64,000 bases of DNA from contig JADKCL010000068.1 of assembly GCA_016718825.1 (NCBI GenBank), forward strand, positions 62,001 to 126,000, given 5' to 3'. The translations under genes and the position numbers were made by a program. Below, in pieces: positions 1 to 11,086 of the stretch. The DNA is from Bacteroidota bacterium (GTDB lineage Bacteria; Bacteroidota; Bacteroidia; J057; JADKCL01). The notes beneath the pieces were generated by a model. That model saw only the letters and a list, made by a program, of their open reading frames with translations, had not been told where the DNA came from and ran no database searches. How positions within the stretch are numbered: the first letter of the stretch is position 1; each line of letters begins with the position of its first letter.

Positions 1-2
1 GC

Positions 3-3000
3 CCGGTGAATACGGTTTTGATTCAGCCTGTCACCGGTACCTCGACTTTGAACTATGACGGTGACGCGAGCGGCAGTATTGCCAACGGCGCCTCCTCGAC
101 CGCATTGGGTACTGCAACGGAGCCTATTTTTGCTTTGGTTGGGTCAGATTATGTCGGCGTGAGCAACTTGAACTTGACATCTACACCCGGAACTTCCGTC
201 GTAGACCGCGGCATCGCTGTGATCAATAATGCTGCGACCAATGGTGCACAGTTCAATGCTTTCAATAACATCACGGTTTCAATGAACCGTACGTTGACCA
301 GCACCATCGGTATCTGGCAAAATGTAGCTACCACCCCTACCTCGGCATTAGGCGCAAACAGCAACAACTCCTACACCAATCTGAACATTCAGAGCGTGTA
401 TGCGGGTATTTATTTGCTCGGGAATGCGACCTTTCCTGATTTGGCTTGCCAAATCGGTACACTTTCTCCCACCGTGTTCAATACCATCGGCGGTACCACT
501 GCCAACGACATCGGCAACGGTGGTGGTACGCAGACCTATGGCATCCGCACTGGCAACCAAAGTGGCGGCAGCATCTTCAACAACAACGTGAAAAACGTTG
601 GTGGTACAGGTACGGTCGACGGTATTTTGGTGGAGTTGTCACAAGGCACCACGAATGTCCATCGCAACAACGTGAGCCTGATCCGCAACACATCTACCAC
701 GGCGACGACGAACCTTTGCGGGATTCGTTCCAACATTGCCACGACGGCTGGTCATAGCTTGCGTGTGTACAACAATGGTGTCAGCGACCTCCGGTCTGCC
801 TACACGGGTGTTGCGACTGCTACCAAGCAAGTCAAAGGAATCTTTGTACAAGCTGCGGGCGGTGGCTTGGTTACGAGCAACATTAACGTGGACAACAACT
901 CGGTTTACTTGGATCTGACTTCGAATGCCAACATTTCCAGTGTTTGCTATGAAATTGGCACGGCGAGTGGTCCGGTGATCAATTGCCGCAACAATAACTT
1001 TGTGAATGCAACTGGCGCGCAAGTCGCACCCGCTGGCCACTGGGGCATGCGCAGCACGTCTGCAACGCTCACCGGCAATACGGGCTCGATCAGCAACAAC
1101 AATAACGTGTTCATTTCTACGGTTGCACAAGGCTTTTTTGGCCAAGGCAACGCGGCCGACTATGCAACGCTCGCCAACTGGCAGGCTGCTATGGTGGGCC
1201 AAGATGCGGCATCGGTGTCTGGAGACCCTGTCTTCGTGAACCCTGCGGCTTCCGACTTGCATGCAACAGCTGGTGTCACCAACAACAGCGCCTCGGTGAT
1301 CGCTTGGGTCACGGGGGACATCGACAATCAGACGCGTAGCGTGACCACCCCGGATATCGGCTACGACGAATATACTCCGACCACGTTGGATGTTGCTGCC
1401 GTCACGCTGGCTTTGCCTACCGCAGGTGCTTGCTACACTGCCAATGAGCCGGTGTCGATTCGGATTCGCAACAGCTCGATCAACACGATCAACTTTGGCA
1501 CCAACAACGTGCAAATCACGACCAACGTGACTGGCGCCACAACAGCCACCCTCAACTTCACGTTGAATACTGGCAGCTTGGCCCCTGCTGCCACCGTGGA
1601 CGTGCCAGTCGGTACAGTCAACATGTCGGCTGCAGGCACTTACACCTTCAATGCGACAGCAACGACGGCGGGTGACCAAAACCTTACGAATGATGCGATG
1701 ACTGCCGTCAACCGCACGTTCTCGGGCGGTACTGCCACGGCAAATCCTTCGAGTGTCTGTTTTGGAGACAGCACCAGCCTCACGATCAGCGGCCAAAACG
1801 GCACCTCGTTTGTTTGGGAGTTCTCGACCAACAACGGCGCCACATGGACCACGACAGGTGCTACGACGAGCCCCTACCGGGTTGCCCCTACCGATACGAT
1901 TCTCTACCGTGCATTGGTTTGCGGTCTGATTCCAAGTGCTCAGGACACTATCAATGTGATTGATGTCACACCTCCGGTTGCCATCGGCGACACGATTTGC
2001 GGAATTGATACAGCCTATTTGTATGCGACTTCGACACAACAAATTCGGTGGTATGATTCGCTCACAGGTGGATCAGTGCTTTATACTGGAAACCCATTTG
2101 TGACGGTCCCAACAGCAACGACGACCTACTATGTAGGAGCTGGAAGCGCTGGTGGTACCCACACCACAACGTATGCTGCTGGCAACGGATCCTCTGGCAA
2201 CGCGTTTACGGTGAAGGCGCTTACCAATATCACGATCACCGGCTTTGACGGGCACACCAGCACCACCACAGCAGGCGCATGGGAAATTTGGTATCGCCCA
2301 AATGACTACCTTTTGACTCCGGGTTCTCAAACGAGCAACGTTGGATGGACACAGTTGATTGCGACGCCGTCCATTCCGGCCTTTGGTACGGGCCAGGTAA
2401 CACCGATCACCAATGCGTTGAACCTCCAAATTCCCGCCGGTGCGACGTATTCATTCCAAATCTTCCGTCCAAGTGGCTCGGTGGCTTATACCAATGGGGG
2501 CGCACTTGGATCATTGGGTTCATCCAATGCAGCACTTGAGGTTTATCAAGGACATGGCGGTACTGCCTTTGCGGGTATGACCATCGCAACAAGGGTCTGG
2601 AATGGTCGAATCCATTACACTGCAGGTTGCCCCACGGCCCGTGTACCGGTCACTGTCGTTGTGAATACTGCTGACACGATTGCCATCGCTGCTTCCAGCA
2701 ATACTTCTTGCAGCGGAGACACCGTTTCTTTGACGGCATCCAGCGTGAACACCGGTTACAACTACACTTGGACACCTTCTTCTACATTGAACACGGCTAC
2801 AGGTAGCGCTGTCAATGCAGGCCCAACAGGCTCTACGGTCTATACCGTCCAAGGATTGGACTCCGCAGGTTGCCGTATGGTCGAGAGTGTTGCGATTTCG
2901 TATGTCCCTAAGCCCGCCGTGACCGCTACCGTTTCGCCAGATACAATCTGCGCAGGCGATAGCATTGCCTTGACATCGACCACCAACCCCCTTAACTTCC

Positions 3001-4613
3001 AAGTTGGAACGGGTACGATTGCGAATACGTCTACTGGCTATCCAGCACCTTTTGGCAACTTCTATTGGGGTTCACGTCACCAAATGCTGATCCTTGCCTC
3101 GGAATTGCAAGCTCAGAACATCGGTGCCGGTTTCATCAACGCGATGTCGTTTGATGTGACGAGCTTGAATGCTGCGGTGCCACATGACAACTTCGAGATC
3201 AAGCTGGCGTTGACAACAGTCAATTCGATCAACGCATTCCAAGCACCGACATTTACCTCGGTCTTTACCGCTCCAAGTTATTTGCCTGCTGTGGGGGTCG
3301 TGGCGATTCCATTCACGAGCAACTTCTATTGGGATGGCACCTCCAACATCATCGTGGAAACATGCCACAACAATGCCGCGTACGCCGACAACGTGTCTGT
3401 GAACCAAAGCACGACGGCTTTCAGCTCCTCTGTGTATTTCTATCAAGATGCTGCTGGTGTTTGTGGTAACAGTACCGTGACGGCGGCGATCACGCAGCGC
3501 CCCAACATGTATTTCTGGATGTTGGGTAGCTACTCGTATGATTGGAGCCCCAATGCAACCTTGGCTACGCCAACCGCTGCGAACACGGTGGGTACTGCAA
3601 ATGGTAGCACCAACTTCATCGTCTCGGTGACCGATACCTTGTCAGGTTGCGTAGGTGTCGATACGGCATACGTATTCGCCAATCCATTGCCTGTGATCAA
3701 CTTGGGCAACGACGGCTACTTCTGTGGAACCGATGCAACGCTGGACGCCGGCAATCCTGGTTCGACCTATATTTGGAGCACCGCCGACAGCACGCAGACG
3801 ATCTTCGTGAACACCAACGGTACTTACTCGGTAGACGTGACGGATAGCATCGGCTGTAGTGCAAGCGACACCGTGGCGATCACCTTCACCCCATTCCCTG
3901 TGGTGAACCTGGGTGCTGACACCACTACTTGCCAAGGCAATACGGTCACCTTGGATGCTGGCATCCCTGGATCTTCCTACAACTGGAGCACTTCAGCTAC
4001 GACGCAGACGATTGGTGTTACAACGACGGGCAGCTACAGCGTTGCCTTGACCGATACCTTTGGCTGCTCTGACAGCGACACCGTCAACGTGACCTTCAAT
4101 GCATTGCCAACGGTGACGGCGAGCGCAGCTACCGACACGATCTGTAACACCAACAACACGCCGGTCACCCTTACGGGCAGCCCAAGTGGTGGTACCTTCA
4201 GCGGTACCGGTGTCACAGGCAATCAGTTCTCCGCACCGACTGCAGGTCCTGGTCTTCAGACCATCACCTACAGCTTTACCGACGGCAATGGTTGTTCCAA
4301 TAGCGCAACCGTGTCCATCTTTGTGGATGTCTGTGCTGGCGTCGCCGATGGCTTCAACAGCTTCAACGTAGGCTTGTATCCGAATCCGAACGACGGTCGA
4401 TTCACCTTCACGGTGGCGATGAATGCTGATGCAGAAGTGAGCTACGAAGTGGCTGACGCCCGCGGTGTGGTGGTATTGCGTGACAACAGCAATCAGCCAA
4501 GCGGTCTGTACAAGCAGAGCGTAAATCTGAATGACTTCGCCGCTGGCGTGTACACATTGCGCGTAACTGTGGACGGCGTGACTGCCCACAAACGTTTGGT
4601 GGTACAGCGCTAA
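3..4613 (+). CDS. Giant T9SS-sorted surface protein, 5' end outside window
   Basis: The reading frame is open to the left edge, so the GTG at 6 is not a real start and the N-terminus is missing. The visible part aligns along its length with the complete paralogue at 5319. It opens in a repetitive Asn/Gly/Thr-rich region resembling a right-handed beta-helix, followed by a CARDB-like stretch (TAGACYTANEPVSIRIRN), then several Ig/PKD-like repeats with paired cysteines and WSTxDSTQTI-type cores. The last 75 or so residues are a type A T9SS sorting domain (VGLYPNPNDGRFTF ... GVYTLRVTVDG ... KRLVVQR). It is expected to be exported by Sec, moved across the outer membrane by T9SS and held at or released from the cell surface, perhaps as an adhesin. 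No catalytic motif was recognised. The role is inferred; the sorting signal is clear. Confidence 0.88.
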   Translation, partial: PVNTVLIQPVTGTSTLNYDGDASGSIANGASSTALGTATEPIFALVGSDYVGVSNLNLTSTPGTSVVDRGIAVINNAATNGAQFNAFNNITVSMNRTLTSTIGIWQNVATTPTSALGANSNNSYTNLNIQSVYAGIYLLGNATFPDLACQIGTLSPTVFNTIGGTTANDIGNGGGTQTYGIRTGNQSGGSIFNNNVKNVGGTGTVDGILVELSQGTTNVHRNNVSLIRNTSTTATTNLCGIRSNIATTAGHSLRVYNNGVSDLRSAYTGVATATKQVKGIFVQAAGGGLVTSNINVDNNSVYLDLTSNANISSVCYEIGTASGPVINCRNNNFVNATGAQVAPAGHWGMRSTSATLTGNTGSISNNNNVFISTVAQGFFGQGNAADYATLANWQAAMVGQDAASVSGDPVFVNPAASDLHATAGVTNNSASVIAWVTGDIDNQTRSVTTPDIGYDEYTPTTLDVAAVTLALPTAGACYTANEPVSIRIRNSSINTINFGTNNVQITTNVTGATTATLNFTLNTGSLAPAATVDVPVGTVNMSAAGTYTFNATATTAGDQNLTNDAMTAVNRTFSGGTATANPSSVCFGDSTSLTISGQNGTSFVWEFSTNNGATWTTTGATTSPYRVAPTDTILYRALVCGLIPSAQDTINVIDVTPPVAIGDTICGIDTAYLYATSTQQIRWYDSLTGGSVLYTGNPFVTVPTATTTYYVGAGSAGGTHTTTYAAGNGSSGNAFTVKALTNITITGFDGHTSTTTAGAWEIWYRPNDYLLTPGSQTSNVGWTQLIATPSIPAFGTGQVTPITNALNLQIPAGATYSFQIFRPSGSVAYTNGGALGSLGSSNAALEVYQGHGGTAFAGMTIATRVWNGRIHYTAGCPTARVPVTVVVNTADTIAIAASSNTSCSGDTVSLTASSVNTGYNYTWTPSSTLNTATGSAVNAGPTGSTVYTVQGLDSAGCRMVESVAISYVPKPAVTATVSPDTICAGDSIALTSTTNPLNFQVGTGTIANTSTGYPAPFGNFYWGSRHQMLILASELQAQNIGAGFINAMSFDVTSLNAAVPHDNFEIKLALTTVNSINAFQAPTFTSVFTAPSYLPAVGVVAIPFTSNFYWDGTSNIIVETCHNNAAYADNVSVNQSTTAFSSSVYFYQDAAGVCGNSTVTAAITQRPNMYFWMLGSYSYDWSPNATLATPTAANTVGTANGSTNFIVSVTDTLSGCVGVDTAYVFANPLPVINLGNDGYFCGTDATLDAGNPGSTYIWSTADSTQTIFVNTNGTYSVDVTDSIGCSASDTVAITFTPFPVVNLGADTTTCQGNTVTLDAGIPGSSYNWSTSATTQTIGVTTTGSYSVALTDTFGCSDSDTVNVTFNALPTVTASAATDTICNTNNTPVTLTGSPSGGTFSGTGVTGNQFSAPTAGPGLQTITYSFTDGNGCSNSATVSIFVDVCAGVADGFNSFNVGLYPNPNDGRFTFTVAMNADAEVSYEVADARGVVVLRDNSNQPSGLYKQSVNLNDFAAGVYTLRVTVDGVTAHKRLVVQR

Positions 4614-4635
4614 GCGTTGATTCCAATGAATTGAG

Positions 4636-4667
4636 AAGGGGCTGCACCATTGGTGTGGCCCCTTTTG
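4636..4667 (+). terminator. Rho-independent terminator of first T9SS gene
   Basis: An 11-bp stem (GGGGCTGCACC / GGTGTGGCCCC, one non-Watson-Crick position) with a 3-nt loop, preceded by AA and followed by TTTTG. It starts 23 bp after the stop codon. The same hairpin follows the paralogue at 10823. Confidence 0.8.
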
Positions 4668-4683
4668 TTGTGCTGAATGAATC

Positions 4684-4860
4684 AGAATTTGAGCAGAATT
4701 GAGCAGAATTCTCAGAATTGAAAATCGGCGCAGCCCATCACACTTTGGGGTGAATTCGGAACGGAATTTCCAGAATTAGCTTCGCTGAACTCACGTTTCT
4801 CAGAATTGAAAATCGGCGCAGCCAATCACACTTTGGGTTGAATTCTGGGGATTGAGTCTG
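4684..4860. repeat. Dispersed intergenic repeat, family 1 (two degenerate copies)
   Basis: Two tandem degenerate copies share GAAAATCGGCGCAGCC, ATCACACTTTGGG and TTGAATTC words with TTAGCTTCGCTGA between them. Related copies lie at about 10890, 12283-12426, 37068-37250 and 39697-39795. The rest of the gap up to 5318 shows no convincing gene. Confidence 0.7.
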
Positions 4861-5318
4861 GATCCGAATCTTTAGAGGAAGGTGAACATGTTACCAAGCG
4901 ACGGCCCATGTGATATGAAGATTGTGTGAATTTACCCTTCGGGTAAACAGTCGTGGCTACTCAGCGGTCAAAAATGCGCATTGCTGATGTCAAGGGATGG
5001 ATGCATTCATCCAATTGGAGGGTTGGGAGGCAATTTTAACTGAGTGCTTTCAGGCAATTACCTCAAACTGTCGGCAAGCCGAAAGTGCAGTTTCTGGAAA
5101 ACCTCCTAACTTCGCTACCAACTAGTGGTAAAATACACTCACGTACAGCTCACGAACAATGCTATTTGTTCACGATGCAGCATTCAAAAGTTCACATCCG
5201 GGCTGAATACCATGGTTCCCTTCCTTGTGCGATTGCTTTGGAACAGCAAAAGCGATATGCGATTCAAAGGATCACTCACATTGTAATTGTCAGCATTTTA
5301 CCAACGATATAGTATAGT

Positions 5319-8300
5319 ATGATTAAAAACTTCAACCTTAGACTTCTCTCGCGACGAACAGCAGTTTGGATGCTGTTTTTATTTGTGTTTGCAGGATTGT
5401 CTGGAAACCGGGCTTATGGGCAGTTGCCGATGACCCGGAGTGTGTTTACGGCGGCTTATACGCCGATCAGCCTTTTAGGGGGGGCTACAGCTTCGACGAT
5501 CACTCTCAACAGTGATGATGGAACCCAAACCCTAATCCCCATTGGGTTCACATTTAACTACCTTGGAACCAACTACACCACTGTCGATGCCTGTGCCAAT
5601 GGCTGGATCAGCTTTGGTGCAGCGGGCGCCAATGCTTGGACGAACTCAGGCCTTTTCTCCGCAACAATCCCCAACCTTACGCTTGCCCCTTGGTGGGACG
5701 ACATGAACACGGGCACGATTGGGACGATTCTGTACCAAACACAAGGTGTAGTAGGTTCTCGGACATTTACTGTTCAGTGGACCGACTTACTGAGCTACAA
5801 TGGTTCCGCCCGTACCGTGAATTTCCAGTGCATCTTGTTTGAAGGCACCAACGTGATCGAGTTTCGCTACGGTACGCTCGGCGCAGGTGCCTTCAGTACG
5901 AGCGAATCTGCCTCGATCGGCATTGAAGGCGCAACCGGCGGTGCAGGAAATTTCCTGGACGCAGTTTCTGGCTCTGCTTTCATCAACCAATCTTATATGA
6001 CCACCCATAAGTGGCCTGCGGCGAACATCCGGTTCACTCCGGGTGCACCAACAGCAATTCCTGGCGGAACCTACACCGTTGGACTGGCAGGTACCTACCC
6101 CAATATCTCCGAAGCATTTGCCAACATCAACCATCGCGGTATCACCGGCCCGGTCACGCTGAGCCTGATCGATGCGACCTATGATACGACTTTGACAGGT
6201 GGTCGCAACACCTTCCCATTGATGATGGGTCCCGTCGCGGGCAACAGTGCTGTGAACACCATCACGATGCAGCCGGCCTCCGGCAATTCGACACTGTCTT
6301 ATCGCGGTGTTGCTAGCGGAAATGGCGGTAACCAAACCAATTCCACTGTTTTCGGAACTGGCAATGAGCCCATCCTTGCTATCGTGGGAACCGACTATGT
6401 GACTGTCAGGAACCTGAACCTTGTTTCGACGGGTTCGACGGCTTCCAACCTCGTCGACCGTGGATTGGTAGTGGCCAATGCGACAGCGACCAATGGTTCT
6501 CAAAACGGGTTGTATGAAAATATTACCGTCACTTTGTTGCGCAACAATACCTCTTCCATCGGTATTCAGCAGTTAACGGCTACAGCCGCAGCGAGTGCAG
6601 CCGGTGCCAACTCCACCAACATCTACCGCAACCTGAATATCAGCAACGTTTATGCAGGTATCTACCTGTTGGGAGATGCGGCATTCCCTGACCTCGCTTG
6701 TCAGATTGGCAATACCTCCCCAACCGCATTCAATACCATTGGAGGCTTGACCGCATTTGACATTGGGGGTGGAAACGTCGCTACGCAAAACTTCGGCATC
6801 CGAATTGCCTCGCAAAGCGGTGCCAAGGTATTCAACAACCTGGTGCGCAACGTGTCTGCCCAGACAACAACCGACGGTATCCTTTGCGAACTCGGCCAAG
6901 GCACCAGCGAGATCTACATGAACAAGGTGCAAACGGTGCGGAACAACGGCACCGCCTCGACATCCTTTGCTTCCGGTATTCGCGCCAATTTGGCAACAAC
7001 GGGCACCCATTCGCTGCGCGTCTACAACAACTTTGTGGCCGACATCACCTCTGCCTATACCGGCGCTGCGACTGCAACACGTATTGTGAAGGGCATTTAT
7101 GTGCAAAGCGCAGGTTCGGGTGTTTCTACCGAAAGTATCAATGTCGATGCGAACAACGTGCGCATTGACGGAACGTTGTTCCCCAACAGCAGCAACGCAT
7201 GTTTTGAAATCGGTACCGCTAGCGGTCCTGTAATCAACGTGCGTAACAACGTATTTGCTAACTACACGGGCGCTCAAGCAGGTGTGGCCACACACAACGC
7301 TTGGTTTAGCACCTCTGCAACCGCTACGGGCAACACCGGTTCTGTCTCCAACTACAATGATTTGTATATCGCAAATGCCACCAACGGATTCACGGGAACC
7401 GGTAATGCCACTACCTACGCTACACTTGCCAACTGGCAAGCTGGCATGGTCGGTATGGATGCCAACTCTGTCGTAACTGATCCAACGTTTATCAGTGCCA
7501 CCGACTTGCACGTTACAGGCAGTGGCATCAACAACGTCGGCAACTTGACCGGCTCACCTTGGGTGACCGTTGACATCGACAACGCAGCCCGTTCATTGGG
7601 TACGCCAGATATTGGCGCAGACGAATTTGCCCCTTCTACGATCGACATGCAGGCAACGGCATTGAATTCACCGTTGACCACGGGTTGCTACAGCGCATCC
7701 ACACCGGTCAACGTAACGATCAAAAATAATGCTCCAATTACGATTGACTTTTCGGTGAATCCGACCACGGTGACAGTGAACGTTACAGGTGCGATTACGA
7801 CGACGCTGACCGTCGTAGTCAACTCCGGTACACTTGCAGCTGGCGCTACGCAGGCCGTGGCCATGGGCAACGTGAACATGAGCACCTTGGGAACCTATAC
7901 CTTCAATGGTTTTACCTCGGTCACCGGTGACGGTGTCACTGTCAATGATGCATTTACAGCGGTGAACATTACAATTTCAGCTGGAACGGTGACTTCCAGT
8001 GTGAATACGCTTTGCGTGGGTGGATCGGTCGTGTTGACTGTTACCGGCCAAAATGGCACCATTCAGTGGCAAGGTAGCACGGACGGTGGTACCACTTGGG
8101 TCAATGAAACCGGTACCGGCAATACAGCGAGCCCCTATACGGCGAGCCCAACGGACACGACACTTTACCGCGTATTGCTTTGTGGCACCTTTGCCTCCAA
8201 CACGGTCAACGTGCTTGCGAATCCATTGGTGACACCTACAGTGGTAAACGATACCATTTGCGGTCAAGGTACGGTAACCTTGCAAGCTGCAGGGGCGCCG

Positions 8301-10823
8301 ACCATCAACTGGTACAGCGGCCCAAGTGGTGGTTCGCCACTTGCAACCGGTGGCACTTACAGCCCAACGGTGACGACGACGACGACCTACTATGCAGAAG
8401 CCATCAATGGTGGTACCATTTCTGCGGTGGGCTTGGCCAACAACTCCGCGGGCGGTGCACAGCAGAGCTCAACCAACTATCAGATCTTTGATGTGCTTTC
8501 GAATACGACCCTCATGGGGGTCTATGTCTACCCTGGAGCAGTAGGTATTGCGAAATTGGAGTGGCGGACAAGCGCCGGCGTTTTGCTGCAGGCAAGTACG
8601 TTGACCGTAGGCCCTGGCGATGTTGGCAACCGCACTTATTTCCCCTTGGGCTGGAACTTGGTCCCAGGTACTGCCTACAGATTGCAACAAGATATCACCG
8701 GCGTCTCCATGTTCCGCGTGAGCACGGGAACGCTGCCTTATCCCTATACGATTCCAGGTGTCATTTCCATCACGGGTAGTGCCGCTGGCAATACCTTCTG
8801 GTATTGGGGATTTGACTGGCAGATCTTGACCGGCTGCCCTGGCCCACGTGTGCCTGTGACTGCAACGGTAACGCCTGCACCATCGGTTTCGATCGCGGTT
8901 TCCAACTCGATTTCCTGCAGCGGAGATCCTGTCGAAATGATTGTATCGAGCACCAACCCAACCTATAGCTATGCTTGGACGCCAGGTACGGGTCTGAACA
9001 GCACGACCAACGATACTGTGATTTCGACACCGTCGGCGACGACCACGTATATCGTCAACGCCAGCGACAGCATCTCCGGATGCCTTGCAGCCGATACGGT
9101 TGTGGTCAACTACATTCCAAAGCCAGTTCCGATTGCAACGGTGACACCCGATACGATCTGTGCAGGCGACAGCATTGCCTTGGCGACGGTAACCAACCCC
9201 CTCAACTTCCAAGTTGGTACAGGTACGATTGCGAATTCGTCAACTGGCTATCCAGCACCTTTTGGCAACTTCTATTGGGGTTCACGTCACCAAATGCTGA
9301 TCCTTGCCTCGGAATTGCAGGCACAAAACATTGGTCCCGGCTTCCTCAACGCGATGTCGTTTGATGTCACGAGCCTGAATGCCGCTGTGCCACATGACAA
9401 CTTCGAGATCAAGTTGGCATTGACCAATGCCACCGATATCACGGTTTTCCAATCCCCTACGTTTACCTCGGTATTTACTGCTCCAAGTTACTTGCCTGCT
9501 GTAGGTGTCGTGGCGATTCCATTTAGCACCAATTTCTATTGGGACGGCAGTTCCAACATTATTGTGGAAACATGCCACAACAATGCCGCGTACGCCGACA
9601 ACGTGTCCGTGAACCAAAGCACAACAGGGTTTAACTCTACCGTATACTACCGTGCAGATGCTGCCGGTGTTTGCGGTAACAACTCGGTAACGGGTTTCAA
9701 CGCACAACGCCCCAACATGTACTTCTGGATGTTGGGTAGCTACAGTTATGATTGGAGCCCTAATGCAACCTTGGCTACGCCAACAGCAGCCAACACCGTT
9801 GGTATTGCAAATGGCAGCACCAACTTCATTGTTTCGGTGACAGATACCTTGTCCGGTTGCGTGGGTGTCGATACGGCATACGTATTCGCCAATCCATTGC
9901 CTGTGATCAACTTGGGCAACGATGGCTACTTCTGCGGAACTTCGACCACTTTGGATGCCGGCAATGCGGGTGCCAATTATGTCTGGAGCACCTTGGACAG
10001 TACGCAGACGATCTTCGTGAACACCAATGGTTCCTACAATGTGCAAGTGACCGATACCCTCGGTTGCAGCAACAGCGACACGGTTGCCATCACCTTCACA
10101 CCGTTCCCTGTGGTGAACCTAGGTGCTGACACCACCACTTGCCAAGGAAATACGATCACCTTGGATGCTGGCATCCCTGGATCTTCCTACAACTGGAGCA
10201 CCTCCGACAGCACACAGACGATTGCCGTGACTACTACGGGCAGCTACAGCGTCGTCTTGACCGACACCGCTGGTTGTACGGGTAGCGACACCGTCAACGT
10301 GACGATCAATGCATTGCCCACTGTTACCGCTAGCGCTGCTTCCGACACGATCTGTAACACCAACAACACGCCGGTCACCCTTACGGGCAGCCCAAGTGGT
10401 GGTACCTTCACCGGTACCGGTGTGACAGGCAATCAGTTCTCTGCTCCGACCGCAGGTCCTGGTCTTCAGACCATCACTTACAGCTTCACTGATGGCAATG
10501 GTTGCTCCAATACCGCAACAGTGTCCATCTTTGTTGATGTCTGTGCAAGCGTCGCCGACGGCTTCAACGGCTTCAACGTGGGATTGTATCCCAACCCGAA
10601 CGACGGTCGCTTTACGTTCACCGTTGCGCTGAATGCCGATGCTGAAGTAAGCTACGAAGTGGCCGATGCACGTGGCGTGGTTGTGTTGCGTGACAACAGC
10701 GATCAGCCAAGCGGTCTGTACAAGCAGAGCGTGAATCTGAACGACTTCGCTACCGGCGTGTACACCTTGCGTGTCACTGTGGACGGCGTGACTGCCCACA
10801 AGCGTTTGGTGGTACAGCGCTAA
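5319..10823 (+). CDS. Giant T9SS-sorted surface protein (1834 aa), complete paralogue
   Basis: The ATG at 5319 gives a good Sec signal peptide (positive n-region, hydrophobic core around residues 15-30, AYGQ cleavage site near 35). Residues of about 40-245 form an N-terminal all-beta domain. From about 255 to 760 there is a repetitive Asn-rich region resembling a right-handed beta-helix, followed by a CARDB-like segment and at least five Ig/PKD-like modules with conserved cysteines. The last 75 residues are a type A T9SS sorting domain ending KRLVVQR. From about residue 1290 to the end it is nearly identical to the upstream protein, while the middle differs more, which suggests duplication with later gene conversion at the 3' half. 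Likely a cell-surface structural or adhesive protein; no enzyme motif seen. Confidence 0.9.
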   Translation: MIKNFNLRLLSRRTAVWMLFLFVFAGLSGNRAYGQLPMTRSVFTAAYTPISLLGGATASTITLNSDDGTQTLIPIGFTFNYLGTNYTTVDACANGWISFGAAGANAWTNSGLFSATIPNLTLAPWWDDMNTGTIGTILYQTQGVVGSRTFTVQWTDLLSYNGSARTVNFQCILFEGTNVIEFRYGTLGAGAFSTSESASIGIEGATGGAGNFLDAVSGSAFINQSYMTTHKWPAANIRFTPGAPTAIPGGTYTVGLAGTYPNISEAFANINHRGITGPVTLSLIDATYDTTLTGGRNTFPLMMGPVAGNSAVNTITMQPASGNSTLSYRGVASGNGGNQTNSTVFGTGNEPILAIVGTDYVTVRNLNLVSTGSTASNLVDRGLVVANATATNGSQNGLYENITVTLLRNNTSSIGIQQLTATAAASAAGANSTNIYRNLNISNVYAGIYLLGDAAFPDLACQIGNTSPTAFNTIGGLTAFDIGGGNVATQNFGIRIASQSGAKVFNNLVRNVSAQTTTDGILCELGQGTSEIYMNKVQTVRNNGTASTSFASGIRANLATTGTHSLRVYNNFVADITSAYTGAATATRIVKGIYVQSAGSGVSTESINVDANNVRIDGTLFPNSSNACFEIGTASGPVINVRNNVFANYTGAQAGVATHNAWFSTSATATGNTGSVSNYNDLYIANATNGFTGTGNATTYATLANWQAGMVGMDANSVVTDPTFISATDLHVTGSGINNVGNLTGSPWVTVDIDNAARSLGTPDIGADEFAPSTIDMQATALNSPLTTGCYSASTPVNVTIKNNAPITIDFSVNPTTVTVNVTGAITTTLTVVVNSGTLAAGATQAVAMGNVNMSTLGTYTFNGFTSVTGDGVTVNDAFTAVNITISAGTVTSSVNTLCVGGSVVLTVTGQNGTIQWQGSTDGGTTWVNETGTGNTASPYTASPTDTTLYRVLLCGTFASNTVNVLANPLVTPTVVNDTICGQGTVTLQAAGAPTINWYSGPSGGSPLATGGTYSPTVTTTTTYYAEAINGGTISAVGLANNSAGGAQQSSTNYQIFDVLSNTTLMGVYVYPGAVGIAKLEWRTSAGVLLQASTLTVGPGDVGNRTYFPLGWNLVPGTAYRLQQDITGVSMFRVSTGTLPYPYTIPGVISITGSAAGNTFWYWGFDWQILTGCPGPRVPVTATVTPAPSVSIAVSNSISCSGDPVEMIVSSTNPTYSYAWTPGTGLNSTTNDTVISTPSATTTYIVNASDSISGCLAADTVVVNYIPKPVPIATVTPDTICAGDSIALATVTNPLNFQVGTGTIANSSTGYPAPFGNFYWGSRHQMLILASELQAQNIGPGFLNAMSFDVTSLNAAVPHDNFEIKLALTNATDITVFQSPTFTSVFTAPSYLPAVGVVAIPFSTNFYWDGSSNIIVETCHNNAAYADNVSVNQSTTGFNSTVYYRADAAGVCGNNSVTGFNAQRPNMYFWMLGSYSYDWSPNATLATPTAANTVGIANGSTNFIVSVTDTLSGCVGVDTAYVFANPLPVINLGNDGYFCGTSTTLDAGNAGANYVWSTLDSTQTIFVNTNGSYNVQVTDTLGCSNSDTVAITFTPFPVVNLGADTTTCQGNTITLDAGIPGSSYNWSTSDSTQTIAVTTTGSYSVVLTDTAGCTGSDTVNVTINALPTVTASAASDTICNTNNTPVTLTGSPSGGTFTGTGVTGNQFSAPTAGPGLQTITYSFTDGNGCSNTATVSIFVDVCASVADGFNGFNVGLYPNPNDGRFTFTVALNADAEVSYEVADARGVVVLRDNSDQPSGLYKQSVNLNDFATGVYTLRVTVDGVTAHKRLVVQR

Positions 10824-10845
10824 TCGCTGATCCAATGAATTTGAG

Positions 10846-10877
10846 AAGGGGCTGCACCATTGGTGTGGCCCCTTTTG
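10846..10877 (+). terminator. Rho-independent terminator of second T9SS gene
   Basis: Same hairpin as at 4636: GGGGCTGCACC / GGTGTGGCCCC, loop ATT, then TTTTGTTT. It begins 22 bp after the stop. Confidence 0.8.
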
Positions 10878-10889
10878 TTTGAACATAAT

Positions 10890-10951
10890 TGGAGCAGAAT
10901 TGAGCAGAATCTTTAGATCAGCGAAGCTAATCACACTTTGGGTTGAATTCC
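10890..10951. repeat. Dispersed intergenic repeat, family 1
   Basis: Contains GAGCAGAATCTTTAGATCAG, CGAAGCTAATCACACTTTGG and GTTGAATTC, the most complete forward copy of the family in the window. Confidence 0.7.
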
Positions 10952-11086
10952 TTGGATTGGTGTTTTGGGTGATTTGGGGATGTTCAGCAGTCCCTGAAGC
11001 TGCTGTTTCGTTTTGCATTTGGCAATATCGTTGGCACCGACGATCTTCAAGGCAGCATTCATTTTTTCGTATTCAATTCTATCCGC

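Noticed and set aside
639..2042. Long minus-strand frame (467 codons) inside the first T9SS gene
   Set aside because: It is the antisense of a repetitive, strongly biased coding sequence; its product is Arg/His/Cys-rich and resembles no protein.
5085..5312. 75-codon frame upstream of the second T9SS gene
   Set aside because: No protein-like character; it lies in the leader region of that gene.
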